Positions 16,478 through 26,009 of a DNA stretch of 64,000 nt are shown here, piece by piece. The notes under the pieces were generated by a model. That model saw nothing but the letters and a program-made list of their open reading frames with translations, did no database searches and was not told the origin of the DNA. Origin of the DNA: Neobacillus drentensis (GTDB lineage Bacteria > Bacillota > Bacilli > Bacillales > Cytobacillaceae). Made by a program: the position numbers and the translations under genes. The stretch is taken from positions 1,602,001 to 1,666,000 of the forward strand of contig NZ_CP091110.1 of NCBI RefSeq assembly GCF_021560175.1, given 5' to 3'. Within the stretch, counting starts at the first letter, position 1, and every line of letters begins with the position of its first letter.

Positions 16478-17689
16478 ATGCTTACAAAGATACCAAAACA
16501 AGGCCGTAACGCGGTCTTAATTGTTTCATTACTTGGTCTGGGAACTGGATACAATCTGCCAACAGCCGTCTATGCTGAAGGGGTAACTCAAGTAACCGAA
16601 ACAACAAATACCCTCGCCAAATTAGAAATCGAAGGAGTCAAGCTAGACAAAGATTTCTCAGCAGATAATAATCAATATTCAGCTGCAGTAGACAACGAAA
16701 CAGACTCGATTCATCTACTTGTTGAAGGCAGCAATGACAGTTCAATCATTAGTATAAATGGCAAAACCATTACTAGCGGCACCTTTGAGCAATACTCACT
16801 TCAAACCGGGCAAAATTTCTTTCTTGTCACTGTTAAGGATCCTAGCAGCAATCTAACAAATACGTATACGTTAATGGTTACTAGAAAGCAAAATAACCAG
16901 AATCAGCTTAAAGATATTAAACTGTCAACAGGGAAGCTTTCACCTGCTTTTTCACCTACAGTGACTGATTATTCTGTTCAACTCCCGAATGCTGCCTCGT
17001 CGATTACGATGCTGCCAACTGCAGCTGTAAATTTAGCTGAAATTGAAGTGAATGGGGAGGAAGTGACACAAAAAGGAGTATTAGTAAATGTTCCGGTGGG
17101 CAAATCAGATATCCGTATCGTAGTAACAGCTGAGAATGGAGCAAAGCTAAGATATACGATTCATGTCGAACGCCAAGATACATCCACAGGAAATGGCACC
17201 GTTCCAGCCCAAACTGGAAGCAATGGATCAGCTCAAACTGGAAGTAATGGATCAGGACCAAATGGAAGTAACAGTTCAACTCAGACTGGCAGAAGACTTT
17301 CGACTCAGACTGGCAGCTCCTTTCCGACAACAACTGCCGGAACAAACTCGAATTCTTCTCAGCTTGCCTCTACCCAGCAGAGTGCAACAGGAACCGCTCA
17401 AAAAACAACCATGGCTACCCTTTCAAAACTAACCGTATCTGAAGGAACCTGGGACAGTTCATTTACTTCAAGCGAGTATACTTATCATGTGGCTGTTGCA
17501 AGTGATACCAAAACCGTTACGATTAATCCAACGGCAAGTTATAGCAGTTCCGAAATTTCCATCGAAGGAGGCACTAGCAAAACCATCCAGTTAGATGACG
17601 ACAATAAAACTGTTATATCAGTAGTGGTAACCTATAATAATACCGACCGGAAAACCTATGTATTAGTTTTTGATAGAGCAGAGAATTAA
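16478..17689 (+). CDS. Secreted protein with cadherin-like beta-sandwich repeats
   Basis: 403 residues from the ATG after GGGAGGATTAACA. The N-terminus is a signal peptide (basic start, VLIVSLLGLGTGY, then a VYAEG cleavage region). Three cadherin-like beta-sandwich modules follow: about 40-135 (LAKLEIEG...YTLMVTR), 140-235 (LKDIKLSTG...YTIHVER) and 315-400 (LSKLTVSEG...YVLVFDR). Modules two and three are joined by a low-complexity linker rich in Gly, Ser, Thr and Gln with repeated TGSNGS/QTGS. No sortase motif or transmembrane anchor is seen. A cell-surface or spore-surface adhesion role is likely but unproven. Confidence 0.8.
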   Translation: MLTKIPKQGRNAVLIVSLLGLGTGYNLPTAVYAEGVTQVTETTNTLAKLEIEGVKLDKDFSADNNQYSAAVDNETDSIHLLVEGSNDSSIISINGKTITSGTFEQYSLQTGQNFFLVTVKDPSSNLTNTYTLMVTRKQNNQNQLKDIKLSTGKLSPAFSPTVTDYSVQLPNAASSITMLPTAAVNLAEIEVNGEEVTQKGVLVNVPVGKSDIRIVVTAENGAKLRYTIHVERQDTSTGNGTVPAQTGSNGSAQTGSNGSGPNGSNSSTQTGRRLSTQTGSSFPTTTAGTNSNSSQLASTQQSATGTAQKTTMATLSKLTVSEGTWDSSFTSSEYTYHVAVASDTKTVTINPTASYSSSEISIEGGTSKTIQLDDDNKTVISVVVTYNNTDRKTYVLVFDRAEN

Positions 17690-17713
17690 TGGGAAACCTA
17701 TTCCATGAATGGG

Positions 17714-17754
17714 AATAAACCTGAAAAAACTCCAGTCAGGTTTATTTTTTTTAG
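17714..17754 (+). terminator. Terminator after the cadherin-like gene
   Basis: AATAAACCTGA and its perfect complement form an 11-bp stem, followed by eight T. Confidence 0.85.
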
Positions 17755-17781
17755 AAAAAATAGAAAAGCGAGAAAAAATAT

Positions 17782-17811
17782 TTAACATGATTCGAAAAGA
17801 TATGTTATATT
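17782..17811 (+). promoter_or_regulatory. Likely sigma-A promoter of ppc
   Basis: TTAACA (17782-17787) and TTATAT/TATATT (17805-17811) are 17-18 bp apart, about 50 bp upstream of the PEP carboxylase start. Confidence 0.55.
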
Positions 17812-17860
17812 TATATATAAAAAATTTAGTGAATCTTTTGAATAAGGGGAAGGTGATAGA

Positions 17861-20620
17861 ATGACAACAGAATTGAAAGTAAATGACAGCAGTCTTCCAT
17901 TGCGTCGTGATGTGAAATTACTGGGGAAAATGCTTGGTGATATTCTTGTCGATTATGGCGGGCCCGAGCTTTTTGATAAAGTTGAAAAAATAAGACTCAT
18001 GTGCAAAACACTTCGGGAACATTACGACGAAGGAATTTACGAGGAATTAAAAGAGGAGATATCCAGCCTAAACTCACCAATGCGTAAACAAGTCATCCGG
18101 GCATTTTCTATGTATTTCCATTTGATTAATGCAGCGGAGCAAAACCACCGAATTCGCAGACGAAGACAGTATCAGTTGAAAGATGATAAAATCGTCCAGC
18201 CTGCTTCGATTGAGAGTGCCATTCTAAAGTTCAAAGAACACGATATTAGTGAAGAGATTATCCAAAAATCCCTCAACACATTATCACTCGAACTAATTAT
18301 TACAGCACATCCGACAGAAGCAACAAAACGCTCCATTCTTGAAATACAGCAGCGAATTGCTGCCATTTTAAAGAATCTCGATCATCCACTTTTATCTGAT
18401 CGTGAGCAAAAAAAGCTAGAAGACAGTTTATTCAATGAAGTAGCGATTCTATGGCAAACAGATGAATTGCGTGACCATAAGCCAACTGTGTTAGATGAAG
18501 TGCGTAACGGACTATATTACTTTGATCAGACCCTTTTTGAAGTCCTTCCTGAAATACATCAGGAGGTAGCGGACTGCCTTGAAAAATATTATCCAAGCAC
18601 AACTTGGAATGTTCCAAACTTCCTTCGTTTTGGCTCATGGATTGGCGGGGATCGTGATGGCAATCCCAACGTAACAAGTGATGTCACGTGGGAAACATTA
18701 CAAAAACAGCGCAGACTTGTGTTAAGGAAATATAAAAATGTTTTGATTGACATCATGAAACGATACAGCCACTCGACAACAAGGGTAAATGTTAGTGAAG
18801 AAATTCTATTATTCCTAACGGAAAAAGAAGACTTATACCTAACAGATGATAAAAAGTGGCCAAACAAAACAGAGGCTTATCGACGTGTATTAGCCATTAT
18901 AATTGAACGCGTAAGACAAGTGGGGAAATCCGAAATTGGATACAAAACTTCCGATGAATTATTAGAGGATTTAAAGATGATTAACCGTAGTTTGAAAAAA
19001 CATCATCCTAGTGATCATGAATTAAAGACGATCCAAAAGTTAATCAGACAAGTGCAATTATTCGGTTTCCATTTGGCTACACTTGATATCCGAAACCATA
19101 GCGGAGAACATGAGGCGGCTATGACAGAAATACTTCGGAAAGTCCAAATGACAGATAACTATGCGGCTCTTTCTGAGCAGGAAAAATTACAGTTGTTACA
19201 AAATATCTTAATGGATCCACGTCCACTACTATTGTTAAATGAGGACTACTCTGCTGAAACGCAAGAAATAATAAAAGTGTTCCAAATGATTAAATCGGCT
19301 CATGAGGAGTTCGGCAAGCGTGCCATCACGGTTTATCTTGTCAGTATGACGAGATCAGCAAGTGACTTATTAGAGGTACTTGTGTTAGCAAAAGAAGCAG
19401 GTATATACCGTCTGCATGCGGATGGAACGCTAGAAAGCCACTTAAACGTTGCACCGCTTCTTGAAACGATTGATGACTTGACTGCAGGTCCGAAAATTAT
19501 GGAAACTCTTTTTGAAATGCCAATCTACCGTAACCATCTTACTATTTTAGGGGATCAACAAGAAATCATGCTTGGCTACTCTGATGGTAGTAAGGATGGT
19601 GGAACATTAACAGCAAACTGGAAGCTATATAAGGCCCAAATCGAAATCCACGAAATGGCCAGCAGATACAAAATCGGTCTTAAGTTTTTCCATGGCCGCG
19701 GCGGGTCATTAGGACGTGGCGGCGGTCCATTAAATAAGAGTATCCTGTCCCAGCCAGCAGAAACAATTGGGGATGGGGTAAAAATCACTGAGCAAGGTGA
19801 AGTATTATCTTCAAGATATCTGCTTGAGGATATTGCATATCGGAGCTTGGAACAGGCAACATCCACTCTTCTACTTTCAGCTGCACACGTTTCTCAAAAA
19901 GAGCAGGGAACGTTACGTGAGGATGTTTGGGAAGAGTCGATTGAGGAGATTTCTAGTTTTGCCTTATCAAAATACCAATCATTAGTATTTGATGACCCTG
20001 ATTTCCTTACTTACTTTAATGAAGCCACTCCATTAAAAGAAATTGGTGACTTAAATATTGGTTCAAGACCAATGAGTCGGAAGAATCGTGGAAGATTTGA
20101 GGACTTAAGGGCGATACCATGGGTGTTTGCCTGGACGCAGAGCCGCCAGCTAATTCCGGCTTGGTATGCTGCTGGAACAGGTTTAGACAGCTTCGCATCA
20201 AAAAGCGCTCAAAATCTGCAGCTTCTGCAGCAGATGTATGCAAAATGGCCATTCTTCCAATCCACAATAGATAATTTAAATATGGCATTGATGAAGGCAG
20301 ACATCACAACTGCTAAAGAATATTTAACGCTTGTTGAAGATAAGACTATTGCCGACAGAATATTTTCGAATATTCTTGAGGAATATGAAAAAACAAAAGC
20401 GATTCTCCTTAAAATAACAGGAGATAGCGAATTACTCGACCATACACCAAACATTAAGGAATCAGTGTACCGACGGAATCCTTATGTGGATCCATTAAAC
20501 TTTTTACAAGTTGAATTGATTAAAGAATTACGGAAACAAGATGAGCTGGATGAAGAAATATTAACCGAAGTCCTGCTTACTATTAGTGGAATATCCGCAG
20601 GACTCCGTAATACAGGCTGA
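17861..20620 (+). CDS. ppc: Phosphoenolpyruvate carboxylase
   Basis: 919 residues, full length. It contains the catalytic His150 in ITAHPTEATKRS, the glycine-rich active-site loop FHGRGGSLGRGGGP and the C-terminal GSRPMSRKN...RAIPWVFAWTQSR. It carboxylates PEP to oxaloacetate, an anaplerotic reaction. B. subtilis uses pyruvate carboxylase instead and lacks this enzyme, whereas several other Bacillaceae have it. The ATG follows AAGGGGAAGGTGATAGA. It has its own promoter and terminator, so it is monocistronic. Confidence 0.96.
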   Translation: MTTELKVNDSSLPLRRDVKLLGKMLGDILVDYGGPELFDKVEKIRLMCKTLREHYDEGIYEELKEEISSLNSPMRKQVIRAFSMYFHLINAAEQNHRIRRRRQYQLKDDKIVQPASIESAILKFKEHDISEEIIQKSLNTLSLELIITAHPTEATKRSILEIQQRIAAILKNLDHPLLSDREQKKLEDSLFNEVAILWQTDELRDHKPTVLDEVRNGLYYFDQTLFEVLPEIHQEVADCLEKYYPSTTWNVPNFLRFGSWIGGDRDGNPNVTSDVTWETLQKQRRLVLRKYKNVLIDIMKRYSHSTTRVNVSEEILLFLTEKEDLYLTDDKKWPNKTEAYRRVLAIIIERVRQVGKSEIGYKTSDELLEDLKMINRSLKKHHPSDHELKTIQKLIRQVQLFGFHLATLDIRNHSGEHEAAMTEILRKVQMTDNYAALSEQEKLQLLQNILMDPRPLLLLNEDYSAETQEIIKVFQMIKSAHEEFGKRAITVYLVSMTRSASDLLEVLVLAKEAGIYRLHADGTLESHLNVAPLLETIDDLTAGPKIMETLFEMPIYRNHLTILGDQQEIMLGYSDGSKDGGTLTANWKLYKAQIEIHEMASRYKIGLKFFHGRGGSLGRGGGPLNKSILSQPAETIGDGVKITEQGEVLSSRYLLEDIAYRSLEQATSTLLLSAAHVSQKEQGTLREDVWEESIEEISSFALSKYQSLVFDDPDFLTYFNEATPLKEIGDLNIGSRPMSRKNRGRFEDLRAIPWVFAWTQSRQLIPAWYAAGTGLDSFASKSAQNLQLLQQMYAKWPFFQSTIDNLNMALMKADITTAKEYLTLVEDKTIADRIFSNILEEYEKTKAILLKITGDSELLDHTPNIKESVYRRNPYVDPLNFLQVELIKELRKQDELDEEILTEVLLTISGISAGLRNTG

Positions 20621-20631
20621 TCAAATTGAAG

Positions 20632-20674
20632 AAGGTCTTAAACTCTTTTGCAACAGAGTTTAGGACCTTTTTTT
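20632..20674 (+). terminator. Terminator after ppc
   Basis: Fifteen-bp stem with one G-U pair (AAGGTCTTAAACTCT and AGAGTTTAGGACCTT), followed by seven T in the overlapping tract. Confidence 0.9.
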
Positions 20675-20701
20675 ATGCAGTCACAGTTATCTTTGAACAT
20701 T

Positions 20702-20775
20702 TTGTGAATTATTTTAAAGTGAATGGCTATTCATTCATTTTTGCGCGAATTTCGACAAACTTCGAGAATCGCGCA
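20702..20775. promoter_or_regulatory. adhE upstream control region with a 34-bp imperfect palindrome
   Basis: Two 14-nt arms (TGCGCGAATTTCGA at 20742 and TCGAGAATCGCGCA ending at 20775) pair with two mismatches around CAAACT. The 7-bp outer arms are perfect and GC-rich in an AT-rich setting. A Spo0A-box match TTCGACA (20751-20757) lies inside. A Rex-like half site TTGTGAA (20702-20708) lies upstream. It could be an operator or a leader hairpin for the fermentative gene downstream. Confidence 0.5.
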
Positions 20776-20868
20776 TGATATATTTTAGCCAGAAGAAGCA
20801 AAGGTCCTAAACCCATTGGCAGTCTGTCTTGGGCAGGCAGAAAATTGACAAATATGAGGTGAACATAA

Positions 20869-23472
20869 ATGGCTGTAGAAGAGAAAGTAGTTCAAGAAAA
20901 GCAAATGGTTACAGCAGCAATTGATCAGTTAGCTAATAATGCAGAAAAAGCATTGAGAGAATTTCGTGGCTATACACAGGAAATGGTCGATAAAATCGTA
21001 AAGGAAATGGCTTTAGCGGCACTAGAAAATCATAAAAAACTCGCGAAGTTAGCGGTAACAGAAACGAGACGCGGGGTTTATGAAGACAAGGTTTTTAAAA
21101 ATATGTTTGCAACAGAATTTATCTACAATAACATTCGGGATATGAAAACTGTAGGGGTAATTCGTGAGGATGAAAATGAAGGGATGGTTGAAATTGCAGA
21201 GCCAGTGGGGGTTATTGCTGGTGTTATCCCAATTACAAATCCAACATCTACCGTTATCTTTAAATCTTTAATTTCACACAAAACAAGAAATCCAATTATT
21301 TTTGCATTTCCGCAATATGGTCAACAATGCTGTACTGAAACAGCCAAAATACTTTTGGATGCGGCGATTAGAGCAGGAGCTCCCGATAATTGCATTCAGT
21401 GGATTGAATCTCCTTCGCATGAAGCTTTTCAAACCTTAATGAGACAGCCAAAGATTTCACTTATATTAGCAACAGGAGGACCAAACCTGGTAAAGGCTGC
21501 GTATAGCTCAGGGAAACCGGCAATTGGTGTGGGGGCTGGTAATGTACCTTGTTATATCGAAAAAACAGCCAATATCAAACGTGCTGTCAATGATGTGATT
21601 TTATCTAAAACCTTCGATAACGGAATGATTTGTGCTTCAGAACAAGCCTTAATTATTGATCAAGAAATATACAATGAAGTAAAACAAGAAATGATAGAAA
21701 ATAATTGTTATTTTCTAAGTGAAGATGAACGAAAAATGGTCGAAAAGGCAGTAATTTTTGAAAAAACAGGTTCCATTAATAATCTAATTGTGGGGCTGTC
21801 TGCATCTATGATTGCTAAGTTTGCTGGAATCAAGGTACCTGCTAATACAAAAATATTAATCGCAGAACAAGAAGGAGTAGGTCCGAATGAGCCTTTATCC
21901 TGCGAAAAATTAAGCCCGATTTTAGCCTGCTACAAGGTTAATAGTTTTGCAGAAGGCTTGAAAGTTGCTGAGGAGACATTAGAATACGGCGGGTTAGGAC
22001 ACTCCGCAGCGATTCATACCTCAAACCAAGACTTGGTAGATATTTTTTCACTACAGTTAAAGGCGGGCCGAATTATGGTTAATACGCCATCAACTCATGG
22101 GGCCATCGGAGATATTTATAATACATCGCTGCCATCCTTAACAATTGGATGTGGAACATATGGAGGGAATTCTGTGTCACAGAATGTCGGAGCCCAAAAT
22201 CTGCTTAATATTAAAAAGGTTGCGAAAAGAAGGACATTCACGCAATGGTTTAAAGTACCATCACAAGTTTTCTTTGAGAGAAATTCAGTGCAAACTCTCG
22301 CAGCCATTCCGGGTATTACAAAAGCTTTTATCATTACCAGCGGTAGTCCTTTGAAAAATGGCTATGTCGATAAGGTTCTCTATTATTTAAAAAAGAATCA
22401 AAACAGCATTCAATTTGAAACCTATTCAACTATTGAGCCAGAGCCAACGATTGAAACGGTTATGGATGGAGCAGATAGAATGCGCAAGTTCCAGCCGGAT
22501 TGCATTATTGCCTTAGGCGGCGGGTCGGTAATGGATGCGGCAAAAGCAATGTGGCTTTTCTACGAACATCCCGATACAGATTTCCGGAGCTTAACGCAAA
22601 AATTCTTTGATCCGACAAAGCGTGTCGTAAAGTTTCCGGAAATGCGGACAAAAGCTAAATTTGTGGCGATTCCGACTACTTCCGGAACAGGTTCAGAAGT
22701 TACGGCATTCTCCGTGATAACAGATAAAAAAGCAAATATTAAGTATCCGCTTGCTGATTTTCAGCTTACACCTGATGTGGCAATCGTGGATCCACAGTTT
22801 GTAATGACCGTTCCTAATCATGTAACGGCAGATACGGGAATGGACGTCTTAACACATGCCATTGAGGCGTATGTGTCTGTATTAGCCAATGATTTTACAG
22901 ATGGACTTGCTTTAAAAGCGATTCAGCTTGTCTTTCAATATTTACCTAGGGTATATCGAGATGGGGGTGATGAACTGGCCCGTGAAAAAATGCACAATGC
23001 CTCCACGATTGCAGGGATGGCCTTTGCTAACTCGTTCTTAGGAATCAATCATAGCCTTGCCCACGTGCTAGGAGCTGAGTTTAAAATTTCGCACGGACGT
23101 GCCAATGCCATTCTATTACCGCATGTTATCCGTTATAACGCTGCAAAACCAAATAAATTTATGACCTATCCTAAATATGAACATTTTATTGCGGATGAGC
23201 GCTATGCAGAAATTGCTAGAATGCTCGGTCTTCCTGCCAGTACTACCCAGGAAGGAATTGATAGTTTAATAAAGGCAGTTATATCCCTTGCACAAGAACT
23301 GGATATTCCAATGAGTATTCAAGCGAATGGTGTAAATAAGGAAGAATTTGAAAGTAAGGCAGCGGAACTCGCGGAACTTGCCTTTGATGATCAAGATACG
23401 ATCGCAAATCCAAAACAGCCATTTATCAGTGAACTAGCTGAAATTTATCAACAGGCCTTCAAAGGAATTTAG
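20869..23472 (+). CDS. adhE: Bifunctional acetaldehyde-CoA/alcohol dehydrogenase
   Basis: 867 residues, the normal AdhE length. The N-terminal CoA-acylating aldehyde dehydrogenase (about 1-440) has catalytic Cys255 in NGMICASEQA and a cofactor region around VGAGNVPCYI. The C-terminal iron-dependent alcohol dehydrogenase (about 455-867) has GGGSVMDAAKAMW, TTSGTGSEVTAFSVI and the metal ligands of HAIEAYVS and HGRANAILLPH. It reduces acetyl-CoA via acetaldehyde to ethanol, reoxidising two NADH. The ATG follows GAGGTGAACATAA. The second PHA locus begins 110 nt downstream without a clear terminator between. Confidence 0.96.
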   Translation: MAVEEKVVQEKQMVTAAIDQLANNAEKALREFRGYTQEMVDKIVKEMALAALENHKKLAKLAVTETRRGVYEDKVFKNMFATEFIYNNIRDMKTVGVIREDENEGMVEIAEPVGVIAGVIPITNPTSTVIFKSLISHKTRNPIIFAFPQYGQQCCTETAKILLDAAIRAGAPDNCIQWIESPSHEAFQTLMRQPKISLILATGGPNLVKAAYSSGKPAIGVGAGNVPCYIEKTANIKRAVNDVILSKTFDNGMICASEQALIIDQEIYNEVKQEMIENNCYFLSEDERKMVEKAVIFEKTGSINNLIVGLSASMIAKFAGIKVPANTKILIAEQEGVGPNEPLSCEKLSPILACYKVNSFAEGLKVAEETLEYGGLGHSAAIHTSNQDLVDIFSLQLKAGRIMVNTPSTHGAIGDIYNTSLPSLTIGCGTYGGNSVSQNVGAQNLLNIKKVAKRRTFTQWFKVPSQVFFERNSVQTLAAIPGITKAFIITSGSPLKNGYVDKVLYYLKKNQNSIQFETYSTIEPEPTIETVMDGADRMRKFQPDCIIALGGGSVMDAAKAMWLFYEHPDTDFRSLTQKFFDPTKRVVKFPEMRTKAKFVAIPTTSGTGSEVTAFSVITDKKANIKYPLADFQLTPDVAIVDPQFVMTVPNHVTADTGMDVLTHAIEAYVSVLANDFTDGLALKAIQLVFQYLPRVYRDGGDELAREKMHNASTIAGMAFANSFLGINHSLAHVLGAEFKISHGRANAILLPHVIRYNAAKPNKFMTYPKYEHFIADERYAEIARMLGLPASTTQEGIDSLIKAVISLAQELDIPMSIQANGVNKEEFESKAAELAELAFDDQDTIANPKQPFISELAEIYQQAFKGI

Positions 23473-23582
23473 AACGAGCTTTTCTATATTACTTTTTTAA
23501 AACAATAATTTAAGAGATTACAACCTCTTCCATATAAAATTATAGGAATCAGGTTTAAAAAACTTTGAAAGGGTGAGTAAGG

Positions 23583-24257
23583 ATGGATGACAGAAAAGAA
23601 TCAGAAAAAGATTTATCCGAGCAAGTGGAAAATAAGATTGAAGATCAAGAAGCGACGAAACAACCAATAGGAGAAGAGACTGTTAAAAAGGATGAAAGCG
23701 AAGAACCGTTTTCAAGCTTAGACCTGCTATGGCACCATGCCTTTGGTGAACTAGACGAATGGGCGAAACGTGCCAATCAGCGAGATGGGTTATTCATTAA
23801 AGCAGCAAAGCAATTTGCTGAAGGTGTTAAGCGTAATCAAGGAAATCTTATTGAACTTGCTTCTCAATTTTATCAAGAATTCTCTTCATGGGAAAAAACT
23901 GCCAGAGAAGAATTTTTAATGTCTACTACCAGCCTGCAGCATTTCTTCCCGCTAAGATCTTATGAAGATATTAATGCACAAATTGACCAGGTCCAAGAAA
24001 AAACGCTAACTATTTTAGCGGCTCCATGCGAGCGGTTTGCCAGCACCCTGTCAATGGATAAATATCTTGAGATGATAGAGAAATATATTGCGCTAAGAAA
24101 GAGAGGAAGAGAGCAGTATATAAAAACAGTCAAACAAGCCGGGAACTTAATTTATGAAAATCAAAAGAGCTTTGTAAATCTTTTTGCCAGGCAGATTAAA
24201 ACATTACTGTTTCCGTTAAGCAAGTATTTGGAAAAACCAGATGAGTTTATTAAATAA
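23583..24257 (+). CDS. Phasin-like PHA granule protein, copy 2
   Basis: 224 residues, about 26 longer than its paralogue at 5538 because of an acidic, disordered N-terminal extension (residues 1-40, rich in E, K and D). From FSSLDLLWHHAFGELDEWA onward the two align to the end, sharing TAREEFLMSTTSLQHFFPLR and RKRGREQYIKTVK. It is all-helical with no signal peptide. It sits directly upstream of phaR exactly as copy 1 does, suggesting a conserved phasin-phaR-phaC cassette. The ATG follows GAAAGGGTGAGTAAGG. Confidence 0.65.
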   Translation: MDDRKESEKDLSEQVENKIEDQEATKQPIGEETVKKDESEEPFSSLDLLWHHAFGELDEWAKRANQRDGLFIKAAKQFAEGVKRNQGNLIELASQFYQEFSSWEKTAREEFLMSTTSLQHFFPLRSYEDINAQIDQVQEKTLTILAAPCERFASTLSMDKYLEMIEKYIALRKRGREQYIKTVKQAGNLIYENQKSFVNLFARQIKTLLFPLSKYLEKPDEFIK

Positions 24258-24278
24258 TAAAACCGAGGAGTGATTTGA

Positions 24279-24848
24279 GTGACAAATGATAAAACATATC
24301 AACCATTTGAGGGAATCAAACGAATGAGTGAAATGTGGGAAAGACAAATAAACGGACTGTTATACATGATGAGTGATAACAATGAATTCGTCAAACTTTT
24401 AAAGGCGGGCACAGAGGGTCATGCTCGTTATTTGGAACTGCTTAGAAAAAGACAAGAACTAGTGGCCGGTGTGATGAATCTTCCAACCAAAAAAGATGTA
24501 GCGAACGTTGCTAAGTTATCTATCCAAGCCGAAGAAAAACTCGATACCCTCGAAGAGCAAATATGGAATCTCCAAGATAGCCTTGGTACGGTAAATAAAG
24601 GGTATCTAGAGATGTTCCAAGAAATGGTGAATGTTGTTAAACAAATGAAAGAAGACTTTCAACAAATAGAATTAAATCATGCGAACGAACTATCAGCTGT
24701 TCAGGATGAATTAAAAGAATTAAAGGAAAACTTAAGCCAATTAACTGATATCAAGACTGAACTTGAACAGATGAAGAATCTTTTTCAAGAGGAGAAACTC
24801 AAAAACAAAGATTTAGTGCTCGCTGTTGCTGGTACAACCGAGTCCTAA
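24279..24848 (+). CDS. phaR: PHA synthase subunit PhaR, copy 2
   Basis: 189 residues starting at GTG after CGAGGAGTGATTT. It matches copy 1 throughout: YQPFEGIKRMSEMWERQING, NLPTKKDVANVAKLSIQAEE, LEEQIWNLQDS, then a coiled-coil C-terminus. It is the accessory subunit for the PhaC encoded 18 nt downstream. Having two complete PhaR/PhaC pairs raises the question whether subunits mix. Confidence 0.85.
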   Translation: MTNDKTYQPFEGIKRMSEMWERQINGLLYMMSDNNEFVKLLKAGTEGHARYLELLRKRQELVAGVMNLPTKKDVANVAKLSIQAEEKLDTLEEQIWNLQDSLGTVNKGYLEMFQEMVNVVKQMKEDFQQIELNHANELSAVQDELKELKENLSQLTDIKTELEQMKNLFQEEKLKNKDLVLAVAGTTES

Positions 24849-24866
24849 TGGAAGGAGAAAACGCCG

Positions 24867-25946
24867 ATGAGTGCAACAGTATCGCTTAAAAACTTAATCC
24901 CAATAGTAGATTTAGAGAAGGAAAAAGTTAGGTGGAACCAAATCAATAAAGTCTTAACCGAGCCTAAACCGGATATAGTACCTACACCGAGGGAGATTAT
25001 TTGGAAGAAAAATAAATCTACTTTATATTATCACCCCGCAAAGGAAAAAAAATATCAGATTCCATTGTTTTTAGTCTATTCACTGCTAAATAAATCATAT
25101 ATTTTAGACATCGGGGAAGGGAGCAGTGTTGTAGGCGGTCTTACAGAGCGTGGATATGATGTTTACTTTTTCGATTGGGGCTCCCCAGGCTATGAGGATC
25201 GTGAAATTACCCTCGATAATTACATTATCGATTATTTGGAAAATGCCGTAAAACGGGCTTTACGCCACTCGGGAACAGAGGAGATTTCAATGGTCGGCTA
25301 TTGCTTAGGTGGGACTATTTCAGCGATTTTTACATCTATCACAAAATTACCAATTAAGAATCTCGTTCTTGCAACCGTTCCAATTGATTTTAGTGTCGGG
25401 ATTGTCCCTGACAAATGGTTAAAAGGGCTCCAAAATGGTCAAATCGACTTTGATCGATTTTCTGATGTATATGGTGTCATTCCATCCGAATATTTATATC
25501 TTATGTTTCGAGGGCTTTCACCGGTTTATGTTAGTCCATGGGTCAATTTAATCACGCGTGCCCATGATGAGAAGTATGTCGAGAAGTGGCGTCGAATGGA
25601 CAAATGGACAAGAGATACCGCCTCTTTTGCCGGCGCCGCTTTTAAACAGATGTTCAATGATCTATATAAGGATAACAAACTATTAAAGGGCGAACTTATA
25701 ATCGGGGGCAGAAAAGTAGATTTTAAAAATATTAAATGCTCTGTATTTGTTTTCTCAACATCAAGAGACACACTCGTTCTAGAGAAACAAAGCCTGCCAG
25801 TTATGGACATGATTTCGAGTGAAGATAAAACCTATGAGGTATTCGAGGGCGGTCATGTTTCACTTGCATTAACCGGAAAATTTGCAGTGTTTGCTGACAA
25901 TTGGCTTAAGTCTAGGTCCAATCAACTTGAGGAAGTGCCTGTATAA
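24867..25946 (+). CDS. phaC: Class IV PHA synthase catalytic subunit PhaC, copy 2
   Basis: 359 residues with GYCLGG (nucleophile Cys146), Asp301 in STSRDTLV and His330 in EGGHVSLAL, so the catalytic triad is intact. FDWGSPGYED is conserved. The context of the catalytic Asp (FSTSRDT) differs from copy 1 (VSGSRDN), one of several substitutions that could alter substrate preference. The ATG follows GGAAGGAGAAAACGCC. A long hairpin separates it from the convergent hydrolase gene. Confidence 0.95.
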   Translation: MSATVSLKNLIPIVDLEKEKVRWNQINKVLTEPKPDIVPTPREIIWKKNKSTLYYHPAKEKKYQIPLFLVYSLLNKSYILDIGEGSSVVGGLTERGYDVYFFDWGSPGYEDREITLDNYIIDYLENAVKRALRHSGTEEISMVGYCLGGTISAIFTSITKLPIKNLVLATVPIDFSVGIVPDKWLKGLQNGQIDFDRFSDVYGVIPSEYLYLMFRGLSPVYVSPWVNLITRAHDEKYVEKWRRMDKWTRDTASFAGAAFKQMFNDLYKDNKLLKGELIIGGRKVDFKNIKCSVFVFSTSRDTLVLEKQSLPVMDMISSEDKTYEVFEGGHVSLALTGKFAVFADNWLKSRSNQLEEVPV

Positions 25947-25961
25947 TCCCCTGAAAAAGGA

Positions 25962-26004
25962 AGTAACGGGAAGAAGGGCGGGAGGGCCCTTTCTCCCTGT
26001 TACT
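25962..26004. terminator. Long hairpin between convergent phaC and hydrolase genes
   Basis: AGTAACGGGAAGAAGGGC pairs with GCCCTTTCTCCCTGTTACT with one bulge. It lies midway between the two 3' ends; a classic U-run is lacking, so it may act as an RNA-stabilising or bidirectional terminator element. Confidence 0.65.
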
Positions 26005-26009
26005 ATCAT

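Noticed and set aside
18172..20454. Several antisense frames inside ppc
   Set aside because: Shadow frames of a strongly coding gene; no ribosome binding sites or recognisable proteins.
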